DNA of 64,000 bases from assembly GCA_963743285.1 (NCBI GenBank), contig CAVUPF010000006.1, positions 1-64,000 of the forward strand. The letters are read 5' to 3'. Made by a program: the position numbers and the translations under genes. Position 1 is the first letter of the stretch. Every line of letters begins with the position of its first letter. The notes beneath the pieces are model-generated. The model had not been told where the DNA came from. It was given only the letters and a program-made list of their open reading frames with translations, and did no database searches. Positions 32,239 through 40,342 of the stretch are shown piece by piece. The stretch is from CAVUPF01 sp963743285 (GTDB lineage Bacteria > Actinomycetota > Thermoleophilia > Solirubrobacterales > 70-9).

Positions 32239-32634
32239 ATGGCCGCGCCCGAGCCGGCCATCACGCCGGGAATCGAGCGCAGCGACGAGTTCACGGTCGA
32301 GGGGCGACTCGTCACCGACGTCGGCGGCACAATTGGCGCCAGCGTCCTTTCGACCCCGGGGATGATCGCGATGATGGAGGGCAGCGCGGCGGCGCTCACC
32401 CACGAGCACCTGCCGCCCGGACGAGCAACGGTCGGCTTCGAAGTCTGCGTCAAGCATGTGTCGGCGGCGGCTCAGGGCGCAACCTGCCGGGTCCGCGCGT
32501 CTCTGCGCGAGGTCATCGACGGGCGCAAGCTCCGTTTTGACGTCGAGGTCACCGAAGGGGAGCGGACGATCGGAGTCGGCACTCACGAGCGTCGCGTCAT
32601 CCAGGTCGAGCAGCCGGGCTCCTCGGCGGCCTGA
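32239..32634 (+). CDS. Hotdog-fold thioesterase, FlK-like
   Basis: The 131-residue product contains VLSTPGMIAMMEGSAAALTH, RATVGFEVCVKHVSAAAQGA and ERTIGVGTHERRVIQVE. This is the pattern of fluoroacetyl-CoA-thioesterase-like hotdog proteins, in which a Glu/His/Thr set hydrolyses acyl-CoA thioesters. The real substrate here is unknown and need not be fluorinated. The gene stands alone. Confidence 0.85.
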   Translation: MAAPEPAITPGIERSDEFTVEGRLVTDVGGTIGASVLSTPGMIAMMEGSAAALTHEHLPPGRATVGFEVCVKHVSAAAQGATCRVRASLREVIDGRKLRFDVEVTEGERTIGVGTHERRVIQVEQPGSSAA

Positions 32635-32890
32635 CCTGCGCCGCTGCGGACTGTCATCGTGACGGTCGTGGGCGTGAGGTCACGGGGTCGATCCCTTCCG
32701 ACGACCCTGGCCTCGAGCGGCTGATCGAGTTGGTCGAGGAGCGTGGATCCCATCCCTTGACGACCCCAGCCCTTCGGATGCGCGAGTGGCGTCGCACGCG
32801 ACTCCGGGCAGCGAGCGTGACCATGCGGGCAAGCTGGTTGGCGGTTTTGAGGCCCAGGTCAAGGCCACTCGCATTCCATACCCAACGTGC

Positions 32891-33232
32891 TTAGGTGAGG
32901 TTCCAGCCGAAGTAGACCTCTACCTTGCAGATCATCTCGCCGTCGAATGTGAGGACCTCGGTGTTGCGGAATCGGTTTCCGTCGGTCTTCACGCTCTCGT
33001 AGGTGACCACGACCTCGTCGCCGGCCTGCATCAGGCGCGTGAGCTCGATGGTCTTGATCAGTTCGGAGTTTGGCCAGCAGCGCTCGAAATACCGCGCGCG
33101 GTCGATCCCCACGTCGACAGGGCTATAGAACGTGAAGTCCTCGCTCAGCAGATCCTCGATGACGTGACGATCGCCGGCCTCGTAAGCTTCGTAGGCGTCG
33201 CGGGCGAGCTGCAAGCGGTCACGGACAGGCAC
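32891..33232 (-). CDS. SnoaL-like protein
   Basis: The 113-residue product (MPVRDRLQLARDAYEAYEAG) has DLLSEDFTFYSPVDVGIDRA, RYFERCWPNS and EVLTFDGEMICKVEVYFGWN, a complete short NTF2/SnoaL cone. It lies 12 bases downstream of the MFS gene on the same strand and could be the last gene of the ArsR/AHSA1/MFS operon. Function unknown. Confidence 0.8.
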   Translation of the reverse strand: MPVRDRLQLARDAYEAYEAGDRHVIEDLLSEDFTFYSPVDVGIDRARYFERCWPNSELIKTIELTRLMQAGDEVVVTYESVKTDGNRFRNTEVLTFDGEMICKVEVYFGWNLT

Positions 33233-33244
33233 GTTTTCGCCTCC

Positions 33245-34750
33245 TTATCTCGCTTGCTCCGTCAAAGTCGCCTCTCCCCGCCCACGCGCACCGCCGGCAT
33301 TGCTCTCTTGTGCCTGTCGGGTGTCGCCTGACACGGCCGGCACGACCGCGATCGCGGTCGCGGTGAGCCCTGCGGCGATCCAGAACGCGAGGTGATAGCC
33401 GCTGGTGAGCGCCGCGGCGGTGGACTGGCCGTGCGCGAGCAGGTGCTCGCTGCGCGAGGCGGACAGCGTGGCGAGTACCGCCAGTCCGAGCGCGCCGCCG
33501 ACCTGCGCGGTCGTATTGACCAGGCCGGAGGCGAGACCGGCGTCTCGCGGGTCGGTGCCGGACATGGCGACGTTCATCAGCGCGGGGAAGCACACGCCCG
33601 CGCCGATGCCGAGCAGCAGCATCGAGGGCATCACGTGGGCGAAATAGCTGCCGTGGACGGGCGCCTGCGCGAACAGGACGAGCGCGAACACGATCAGCAC
33701 CAGTCCGGGCACGAGCGTGTTGCGTGCCCCGAAGCGTGTCACCAGGCGCTCGGAGTAGCGGATCGAAAGGGTTCCCATCGTGAGCGTGACGGGCAGGAAC
33801 GCGAGCCCGATTTGCAGCGCGTCGTAGCCGAGCACGCGCCGCAAGTACAGCGCGCCGAGGAAGAACATCCCAAACATCCCCGCCACGCACAGCACCTGGA
33901 TGGCGTTTGCCGTGGCGACATTGCGTGAGCGGAAGATCCGCAGCGGCACCAACGGGTTGCGCGCGGTCGCCTCGCGCGCGAAGAAGCAAGCCAACAGCAC
34001 GACCGAGAGGCCGCCGAGCGTGAGCGTGCTCCCCGCCCCCCAGCCGGATTCAGCGGCGGGCTTGACAATCGTGTAGACGCCCAGCATCAGCGCGGAGGTG
34101 ATCAGCACCGCGCCAGGGATGTCCGCGCCCTCGCCGAAGCCGATGCCCGCGTCGCGCTCGAGCAGGCGTGTGGCAAACACCGCCGTTGCGATCCCGATGG
34201 GGATGTTGACGAAGAAGATCCAGTGCCAGTCGATCGACTGCGTGATCACCCCGCCGGCGAGCAGGCCGACCGAGCCCCCGGCGGAGGCGACGAACGCGTA
34301 GACGCCGATCGCCTTGGCCTGCTCGCGTGGGTCGGGGAACATCGTGACGATCATCCCGAGGATCACCGCGGAGGTCATCGCGCCGCCGATGCCCTGGACG
34401 AAGCGGGCGGCGATCAGCAGCGTCTGGCTCTCCGCCAGGCCGCACAGCAGCGAGGCGGTGGTGAACAGGCCGATTCCCGCCAGGAAGATGCTGCGGCGTC
34501 CGATCAGGTCGCCGAAGCGCCCGGCCAGCAGCAACAACCCACCGAAGGCGATCAGGTAGGCGTTGATCACCCACGCGAGGCTCGATGTTGAGAAGTGCAG
34601 GTCGTCCTGGATCGAGGGCAGCGCTACGTTGACGACGGTCACGTCGAGCACGATCATCAGCATTCCCACGCACAGCACATACAGCGCGACCCAGCGCTCG
34701 TCGCGGGGCGCGGCTTCAGCGTGGAGCTGCTCGTCGGCGACTGCGTTCAT
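33245..34750 (-). CDS. MFS drug transporter, DHA2 (14-TM) type
   Basis: The 501-residue membrane protein has a cytoplasmic N-terminus, LCVGMLMIVLDVTVVNVALP in helix 1 (motif D1, typical of DHA2), motif A (GRFGDLIGRRSIFLAG), and WHWIFFVNIPIGIA as in EmrB/QacA proteins. It exports small toxic compounds using the proton gradient. Its ATG overlaps the stop of the AHSA1 gene (ATGA), and that gene overlaps the ArsR gene the same way. The three thus form one co-translated operon under ArsR control. Confidence 0.92.
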   Translation of the reverse strand: MNAVADEQLHAEAAPRDERWVALYVLCVGMLMIVLDVTVVNVALPSIQDDLHFSTSSLAWVINAYLIAFGGLLLLAGRFGDLIGRRSIFLAGIGLFTTASLLCGLAESQTLLIAARFVQGIGGAMTSAVILGMIVTMFPDPREQAKAIGVYAFVASAGGSVGLLAGGVITQSIDWHWIFFVNIPIGIATAVFATRLLERDAGIGFGEGADIPGAVLITSALMLGVYTIVKPAAESGWGAGSTLTLGGLSVVLLACFFAREATARNPLVPLRIFRSRNVATANAIQVLCVAGMFGMFFLGALYLRRVLGYDALQIGLAFLPVTLTMGTLSIRYSERLVTRFGARNTLVPGLVLIVFALVLFAQAPVHGSYFAHVMPSMLLLGIGAGVCFPALMNVAMSGTDPRDAGLASGLVNTTAQVGGALGLAVLATLSASRSEHLLAHGQSTAAALTSGYHLAFWIAAGLTATAIAVVPAVSGDTRQAQESNAGGARGRGEATLTEQAR

Positions 34751-35217
34751 GCCCCATCTCCCGCGCTCTCGACGTGGGTTGCGAGCGTGTCCAGCAGCTC
34801 GCGCGTGCCGTGCTCGCGCTCGGCGGGCGTGTCGAGTCCGTCGAGGAACACGCCCTGCTCGGTCATCGTCAGCTTCGTTCCCGTGCCCGCCGCCTCGAAC
34901 TCTACGGTCGCCACCGAGACCGAGATGCGCGCGTCGTCGCGATACATCTCATACGTGTGGATGAACCGCTCGCCCTCGACGATGTCCTGGTAGCGGGTGG
35001 CGAACGTGTAGAGCGCGCCGTCAGGTGCCTGCACGGTTATGCGCTCGATTCCGTCCACGCGGAACTCGAGCTCGTGCTCTGGCTTTGTCAGCACGCGTGG
35101 GCCGAACCACCGTAGCTTCTCCTCGGGGTCCGCCCACGCCCTCCACACCCGCGAAGGCGCGGCCTCGTAAATCCGCTCGATCACGAAGGTGGCGTAGTTG
35201 GTCGATCTGTCGCTCAT
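34747..35217 (-). CDS. AHSA1/SRPBCC-family protein
   Basis: ATG at 35215-35217 (MSDRSTNYATFVIERIYEA) overlaps the ArsR stop (ATGA), so it is chosen over a longer open frame. The 156-residue product is an activator-of-Hsp90-homolog-like SRPBCC domain: APSRVWRAWADPEEKLRWFG, YQDIVEGERFIHTYEMYRDD, TKLTMTEQGVFLDGLDTPAE. These helix-grip proteins bind hydrophobic ligands. ArsR plus AHSA1 pairs are common in actinobacteria. The MFS pump is encoded directly downstream. Confidence 0.88.
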   Translation of the reverse strand: MSDRSTNYATFVIERIYEAAPSRVWRAWADPEEKLRWFGPRVLTKPEHELEFRVDGIERITVQAPDGALYTFATRYQDIVEGERFIHTYEMYRDDARISVSVATVEFEAAGTGTKLTMTEQGVFLDGLDTPAEREHGTRELLDTLATHVESAGDGA

Positions 35218-35579
35218 TGCTTGCTCCTTTTCGGTGGTTCGTCGGGGTGCTCGGCGAGGTACTCGCCGAGGCGGTCGAGGCTTTCCTCCCAAGCGGTGCG
35301 CCGCTCGGCGATCCATCCCTCCGCGGCCCGCAGCGCGACGGGCTCGATGGCGCAGGTGCGAACCCGGCCCAGCTTCTCCGAGTGGACGAGGCCGCTGGCC
35401 TCGAGCACGTGTAGGTGCTGGACGACGGCGGGCAGCGACATGTCCAGCGGGCGGGCGAGCTCGCTGACGGACGCCGGTCCACGGGTCAGGCGGTCGACCA
35501 TCGCCCGCCGGCTGGGATCGGCGAGTGCTTGGAAGAGAAGGTCGACCTCCCGGTCAGCAGGTTCGCATTGCTTAAGCAA
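35214..35579 (-). CDS. ArsR-family repressor
   Basis: The 121-residue product has the winged helix FQALADPSRRAMVDRLTRGP, SVSELARPLDMSLPAVVQHL and HVLEASGLVHSEKLGRVRTC, typical of ArsR proteins paired with AHSA1. There is no Cys metal-binding pair in the recognition region, so it may not sense metals. The start is a TTG within a perfect 14-bp palindrome (35567-35580). It is the first gene of the ArsR/AHSA1/MFS operon and is probably autorepressed. Confidence 0.88.
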   Translation of the reverse strand: MLKQCEPADREVDLLFQALADPSRRAMVDRLTRGPASVSELARPLDMSLPAVVQHLHVLEASGLVHSEKLGRVRTCAIEPVALRAAEGWIAERRTAWEESLDRLGEYLAEHPDEPPKRSKQ

Positions 35580-35588
35580 TGACTTAAG
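35567..35588. promoter_or_regulatory. ArsR operator: palindrome plus second CTTAAG
   Basis: ATTGCTTAAGCAAT (35567-35580) is a perfect palindrome, and a second CTTAAG lies at 35583-35588, 12 bases after the first. The site overlaps the TTG start of arsR, consistent with autoregulation. The remaining stretch to 35904 shows no gene. Confidence 0.7.
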
Positions 35589-35904
35589 TATTGCACAGGT
35601 GTACCGACGGTGGCGAACTCGAAACGGACAACGCCCGCATAACGTCTCGCGAGGCCCGCCCCGGCACGGATGCGAGCACCAAGATGCCGACCCACCGCGT
35701 GCCCGGTTTGGACGACGAGCAGGGCCGCGGTGTTCCCCGTAGCACAGACCTGTTTCGCTGTCGCGGCGAGGGTCCCGTGCAGTCTGTTCTGGGCGAGCCT
35801 GCGCACGGTCGCTGAGCCGAAGCCTCTAGCGCCGCGGTGACGATTGCCGAAGCGTTACGAGGTCCGTGAGCACTCCTTGCAGATCGATCTCGCAGGCCGG
35901 TGCG

Positions 35905-37371
35905 CTACGCCGCAATCGGCGGTCCGAACCAGATGGTCAGCGCTTCAGGGAGTCCGAGGTGGGTTCGGTCTCCGACCCAGGCAACGTATCCGTCGGGCCG
36001 GATTAATACGGCAGTGGGAGCGGTGACCGCGCCAAGTACCGGAAGCTCCCACAGGCCGACATACTCGGCATCGACCAGTTGGACCCGATCAGCCCACGGA
36101 GTGATGTCAAAGCCGCCGGGCTCACCGAGGTTGAGCAGCACCGGCTTGGCGTCGTGCAGCAGGGTGAAGACCCGCAGCGGGCCGTCGGCGGTCACAAGGT
36201 CCAGATCGGGCATGCGGCGTCCGAGCAGGGGGTGGCCCTCGCCGAGGTCGTAATGAATGTCCAGCCCGGAGATGATCCCGGCAAGCCGTTTGCGAGGCTC
36301 GTCCATGCTCGCCAGCTCCGACACCACATCGACCAGGGCCTTGATGCGCTCGTCCTGGCGCTGGAGCGCGCCCTGAGCCATCGTGTGCTGAAGCGCGCGG
36401 GCAGCGACCGGGTGGCGCTCGTCCTGATACGTATCCAGGAGGCTCTCGGGTGAGGTCCCGTTGACCACCTGAGCCAGCTTCCAGCCCAGATTCACCGCAT
36501 CCTGCACACCGAGGCTGAGGCCCTGTCCACCCGCCGGGTAATGCACGTGCGCGGAGTCGCCGGCGAGTAGGACCCGTCCCTCGCGGTAGGCCGCTGCCTG
36601 ACGTGTCATGTCGGTGAACCTGGAGATCCACGTGGGCTTGTGGATCCCGAAGTCGGTGCCGTACACGGCGATCAGCGCCGCGCTTAGATCGCGCAGGGTG
36701 GGCTCGGTGCTCGGCCCGAGCTGTTGCTCGGTCACGACGACCCGCACCGTCCTCCCGTCCTCCATCGTGTGGAGGGCGTGGACGCCGGTGGCGTCGTGGC
36801 GAATGCCCCGCGGCGGTTCCTCGGTCACCTCGACCTCGGCGATCAGGTTGCTCCTGGTCGGATCCCACCCCGGGAACTCGATGCCGGCTGCTTTACGGAT
36901 GACGCTGCGTCCTCCGTCGCACCCGACGAGATACTGCGCCCGCAGCGACTGGTCGTCGGACAGCTTGACGTCGACGCCGGTGTCGTCCTGCGCGAAGCCT
37001 TTCACCTCATATCCGTAATAGATCCGTACCGGCAGCTCGGCGATCCAGGCGGCCATGATCCGCTCGATCTGGTTCTGCCAGATCCCGAGCGAATACGGAT
37101 GACGCGTCGGGAAGTCGCTCATGTCCAACACGGTCGTGGCGATCATCGCGGCCTGAGCCACCTGACCCTCCGCGAGAAAGCGATCAGCGACCCCACGCTG
37201 ATCCAGCACCTCGATCGTGCGCGAGTGAAAACCGCCGGCCCGTGAGCCGACGAGCACGTGATTGGGACGCCGCTCGACGACCGCGACCTCGACCTTCGCC
37301 AACGCCAACTCAGCCGCCAGCATCATCCCCGCCGGGCCGCCTCCGGCGATCACCACCGCATGCTCGGTCAT
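35905..37371 (-). CDS. FAD-binding aromatic-ring monooxygenase
   Basis: ATG at 37369-37371 (MTEHAVVIAGGGPAGMMLAA) begins at the FAD-binding GxGxxG motif, so the 13 extra upstream codons are dropped. The 488-residue flavoprotein has the DG motif (YLVGCDGGRSVIRKAAGIEF) and the GD motif (GRVLLAGDSAHVHYPAGGQG) of class A monooxygenases, and a thioredoxin-like C-terminal domain (LLHDAKPVLLNLGEPGG). Relatives include phenol hydroxylases and rifampicin monooxygenase. The substrate is open. A large dyad at 37455-37502 lies upstream and may regulate it. Confidence 0.9.
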   Translation of the reverse strand: MTEHAVVIAGGGPAGMMLAAELALAKVEVAVVERRPNHVLVGSRAGGFHSRTIEVLDQRGVADRFLAEGQVAQAAMIATTVLDMSDFPTRHPYSLGIWQNQIERIMAAWIAELPVRIYYGYEVKGFAQDDTGVDVKLSDDQSLRAQYLVGCDGGRSVIRKAAGIEFPGWDPTRSNLIAEVEVTEEPPRGIRHDATGVHALHTMEDGRTVRVVVTEQQLGPSTEPTLRDLSAALIAVYGTDFGIHKPTWISRFTDMTRQAAAYREGRVLLAGDSAHVHYPAGGQGLSLGVQDAVNLGWKLAQVVNGTSPESLLDTYQDERHPVAARALQHTMAQGALQRQDERIKALVDVVSELASMDEPRKRLAGIISGLDIHYDLGEGHPLLGRRMPDLDLVTADGPLRVFTLLHDAKPVLLNLGEPGGFDITPWADRVQLVDAEYVGLWELPVLGAVTAPTAVLIRPDGYVAWVGDRTHLGLPEALTIWFGPPIAA

Positions 37372-37454
37372 AGCCACACTCCCGTCGGATACGTCGACAA
37401 CAACACACACATTTCGCGACTCCCAACTCCGTAGGTTCTGGTCTCGGCCGGCGG

Positions 37455-37502
37455 TTATACAGCACGGCCCGGGGCTTCATGAAGGCCCCGTGTGTGGTAT
37501 AA
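37455..37502. repeat. Large nested inverted repeat
   Basis: TTATAC (37455-37460) pairs with GTATAA (37497-37502), CAC (37463-37465) with GTG (37492-37494), and CGGGGC (37470-37475) with GCCCCG (37484-37490, one bulge), around TTCATGAA. The structure spans 48 bp in the 37372-37800 gap. It could be an operator, a bidirectional terminator, or a small RNA. The rest of the gap shows nothing clear. Confidence 0.6.
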
Positions 37503-37800
37503 ATTAGAGGTGGAGGGGAGCGGGTAACCACCTTTTCACCTTCGGCAGGTCTTGGTCCGCGTCGCCCGACTAGACCTCTTCGGATGGATCTGGCAGCTCA
37601 GCCGTGAGGCCCTGCTTGCGTTCGACGACGAGCATTTTGGCCAGCTGGACACAGGCCCTGCTCAACGCGGAAAGGATGCGCGCCTCGCGTAGCGAGTGAG
37701 ACGCCCGAGTTGGACGAGAGCGGAGCTGAAGGCGAAGTCGAACATGCCCCTCCTGTCGTCTGCAGAGGCGCGGCAGGCCATGGGCTGGGTGCGATGGGTG

Positions 37801-39147
37801 TCAGAGCGTGTTAAAGCATCCGTAGACGATGTACAGCGGGTTGGCGACGCTGTGCCCCTGAGCGTCGAGCATCGTCGGACCGCCGATGAACGCGGGCGGG
37901 GACTGGGCCTTGTAGCAGCCGTCGTATTCCACGCTCACGTCATACTCGACAGAGGTCGCGTCAAACGGCACCGAATGCGCTTGCGGCAGGTAGACGTTGA
38001 GGCTGCAGTTCCAGTCCCCCGGCCCAACCGCCTTCGTGGCCCGGCGGTTGCAGTTGGGGAGGATGTCGAGCTTTGCTCCGGCCGGAACCTGCCGCCCGAT
38101 CAGCTCCTGCTGTAGAAGCGACAGGTTGTTGAACTCTGCCCCGATGGCTGCGCTGAGGCGGTGGTCCGTGTCTCCGGTGGGACCGACGTTGGCGAGCAGG
38201 GCGAGCACCGCGACGACCGCAGCGGTGATTGCCACCGCCCGGATGGGGGTGCGCCAGTCGGGCCCGCGGTCCACCGTGCTCGCCAGGAAGTCGCGGCGTC
38301 TGAGGATCCTCCAGCTCGCGGTGATGCAAACGGCGATCCAGGCGACGCTCACGAGGCTCGAGATCACGAGGGGGCCGTAGAAGCGGTGCGTGGTGAACAG
38401 GCCGTGCCAGCCCGCGAACGCCGATCCGATCAGGAGCAGATGCACGATCACGCCCTTGCCGATCAGGTCCAGCAGCTGGGTGAGTAGCGCCACGAACAGC
38501 GGGCCAAGCACGCCGACGATCCCGTTGCGCGTCGCGACCGAGAACAGGATCGCGACGCTCGTGTACGCAAGCGCCGGCAGCAAACACAGGATCCAGCTGA
38601 GCAGAGTCAGGGCAACCAGCTCGCCAGGGGGGGTGGGCACACCGCTCAGGTCGACGAGCGAGTGCGCGCCCATGAACAGGATCCCTGCGATCAGGCTCGA
38701 GAGCGCCAGCAGCAGGGTGAGCGCGACGGTGAGCGTCCCGGCGGCGAGAAGCTTGGCGACGTAGAGGTCGGTGCGGGTGCAGGAGCGGGTGAGGATCGTC
38801 TTCCAGGTCCCGTGCCGGTCCTCCGAGGCGAACAGGTCCCCCCCGAGCAGTCCGGCGATCGCCGGCAGCCCCCAGTTCCCGGCGAAGCCGAGGATCACGA
38901 GCGAGACCGCGAATCCGGAGGAGTGCACCCAAACGCCGAACAGCGCGTCTGAGGGAGTGCCGCTCTGCACCTTCAGCACCGCCGCGAACGCGAACGGGCC
39001 GGCGATGCAGACGATCACCAGCAGCCGGCTGACCAGCTGGGCGCCCAGCTTCTGCAGCTCGGTCCGGAAGGCGTTCCAGATCGGGTCCTCCCCGCCGAGT
39101 GGCAGCGAAACCCCGGCCGCGGGCGCTTCGGGTGCGATCGTGCTCAT
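37801..39147 (-). CDS. ABC-2 type transporter permease
   Basis: The 448-residue membrane protein has six or more helices, for example LLVIVCIAGPFAFAAVL, FAVSLVILGFAGNWGLPAIA, VALTLLLALSSLIAGILFMG and WILCLLPALAYTSVAILFSV. A signature loop, LFASEDRHGTWKTILTRSCT, is typical of ABC-2 permeases. A C-terminal extracytoplasmic domain of about 100 residues has Cys in LPNCNRR, WNCSL, DGCYKA and YGCFNTL. Its ATG overlaps the stop of the ATPase gene by one base. The pair forms an exporter of unknown substrate. Confidence 0.88.
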   Translation of the reverse strand: MSTIAPEAPAAGVSLPLGGEDPIWNAFRTELQKLGAQLVSRLLVIVCIAGPFAFAAVLKVQSGTPSDALFGVWVHSSGFAVSLVILGFAGNWGLPAIAGLLGGDLFASEDRHGTWKTILTRSCTRTDLYVAKLLAAGTLTVALTLLLALSSLIAGILFMGAHSLVDLSGVPTPPGELVALTLLSWILCLLPALAYTSVAILFSVATRNGIVGVLGPLFVALLTQLLDLIGKGVIVHLLLIGSAFAGWHGLFTTHRFYGPLVISSLVSVAWIAVCITASWRILRRRDFLASTVDRGPDWRTPIRAVAITAAVVAVLALLANVGPTGDTDHRLSAAIGAEFNNLSLLQQELIGRQVPAGAKLDILPNCNRRATKAVGPGDWNCSLNVYLPQAHSVPFDATSVEYDVSVEYDGCYKAQSPPAFIGGPTMLDAQGHSVANPLYIVYGCFNTL

Positions 39148-40106
39148 TACCCGGCCAGCACCGCCTCGGCCAGCTCCTCCGGCCCCAGCCCGTCGATTGG
39201 GGCGCCCTCGGAGGTGAGGGCGAAGAACATCGTCTCCAGCGGGTTCACGAGCAGGTCGAGACGCCGGATCGCCACACGCGCATCCCCTAGCGCCAACACG
39301 AACTCGTCCAGGCGGTCCGATTCGACGGTAAGCGCCAGATCTCCCCGGCGCGAGCGCCCGGCTCGCACTCCGGCGTGGTCCTCGGCGATGCGCAGCGCCT
39401 GCTCGTCGTCGCTGGTCACAAGCGCGTACGTCGACGCCGGCGCCTGTGCGATCAGTTGCCCGGCCGAGCCGTCCCAGACGACCCGCCCCTCGCGCATCAC
39501 GGTGTAGGCGTCGCAGACCCGCTCGAGCTCCCCGATCTGGTGGCTGGAGAGCAGCATGGCGACGCCCTCGGCGGCCAACTCGCGCACCAGCGATGCGACC
39601 GCCTGCGTTCCCGCCGGGTCGAGCCCGCTCGTCGGCTCGTCCAGTAGCAGCAGGCGCGGTGAGCGCAGCAGCGCGGCGGCGAGCCCGAGCCGCTGACGCA
39701 TCCCGGTCGAATAGCCGGCCACGCGGTCATCGCCCCGGCGCTCCAGACCTACACGGGCGAGGGCGTCCTCGACGGCGCCCGCGGTCGGGCCGCTGTCCAG
39801 CCTCGCCAGGAGGGAGAGGTTCGCGGCCCCGGACAGGTACGGGTAGAAGGCCGGCTCCTCGACGAACCCACCAACTTCCTTGATGGCCTCGCCGCCGAGC
39901 CCGTCGAACGCCCGCCCCAGCAGCTCGACGCTGCCCGCATCCGGGTTGATCAGTCCGAACAGCATCCGCAGCAGCGTCGTCTTGCCCGCGCCGTTCGGGC
40001 CGAGTAGGCCCCGCACCTGTCCTGGTGCGACCGCGATGTCGACGTCGTCAACCGCGGTGATCGCCCCGAAACGCTTAACCAATCCGCTCGCTCGGACCGC
40101 GTCCAC
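39147..40106 (-). CDS. ABC transporter ATP-binding protein
   Basis: The 319-residue ATPase has Walker A (LLGPNGAGKTTLLRMLFG), the signature (AGYSTGMRQRLGLAAALL), Walker B (PRLLLLDEPTSGLDPAGT) and the switch His (LLSSHQIGELERVCD). A C-terminal extension follows, as in bacitracin/CcmA-type exporters. It is translationally coupled to the ABC-2 permease at 37801. The promoter should lie in the 40107-40342 spacer shared with the divergent phosphoesterase gene. Confidence 0.92.
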   Translation of the reverse strand: MDAVRASGLVKRFGAITAVDDVDIAVAPGQVRGLLGPNGAGKTTLLRMLFGLINPDAGSVELLGRAFDGLGGEAIKEVGGFVEEPAFYPYLSGAANLSLLARLDSGPTAGAVEDALARVGLERRGDDRVAGYSTGMRQRLGLAAALLRSPRLLLLDEPTSGLDPAGTQAVASLVRELAAEGVAMLLSSHQIGELERVCDAYTVMREGRVVWDGSAGQLIAQAPASTYALVTSDDEQALRIAEDHAGVRAGRSRRGDLALTVESDRLDEFVLALGDARVAIRRLDLLVNPLETMFFALTSEGAPIDGLGPEELAEAVLAG

Positions 40107-40149
40107 GCACGGAGCCTACGAGGAGCCAGGAACGCGGATGTAACGCGCC

Positions 40150-40250
40150 TGTGAATGCGGTGACGAGTTTGTGAAGGGAACGTAACGGTCACACTAAGGA
40201 CGCGAAATTTTCACACTACTTTTAACCGTCTGGTAACCGCTGCAACCTGG
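40150..40250. promoter_or_regulatory. PHO-box-like direct repeats
   Basis: GTGAC, GTGAA and GTAAC begin at 40160, 40171 and 40182, an exact 11-base period; their complements are GTCAC/TTCAC. Further on, TTAACCG and GTAACCG recur 11 bases apart. Eleven-base direct repeats with TCAC cores are typical of PhoP/PhoB boxes. They lie in the spacer before a secreted phosphoesterase gene, which makes phosphate control plausible. Confidence 0.45.
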
Positions 40251-40342
40251 ACGCGGGTACGGTGGTTTCGAATCAGCGCCCCAGCGGTTCGACCGGCTAA
40301 CCACAGTAAAGACCACGCGTCTACACGAGGAGGCGACCACCT

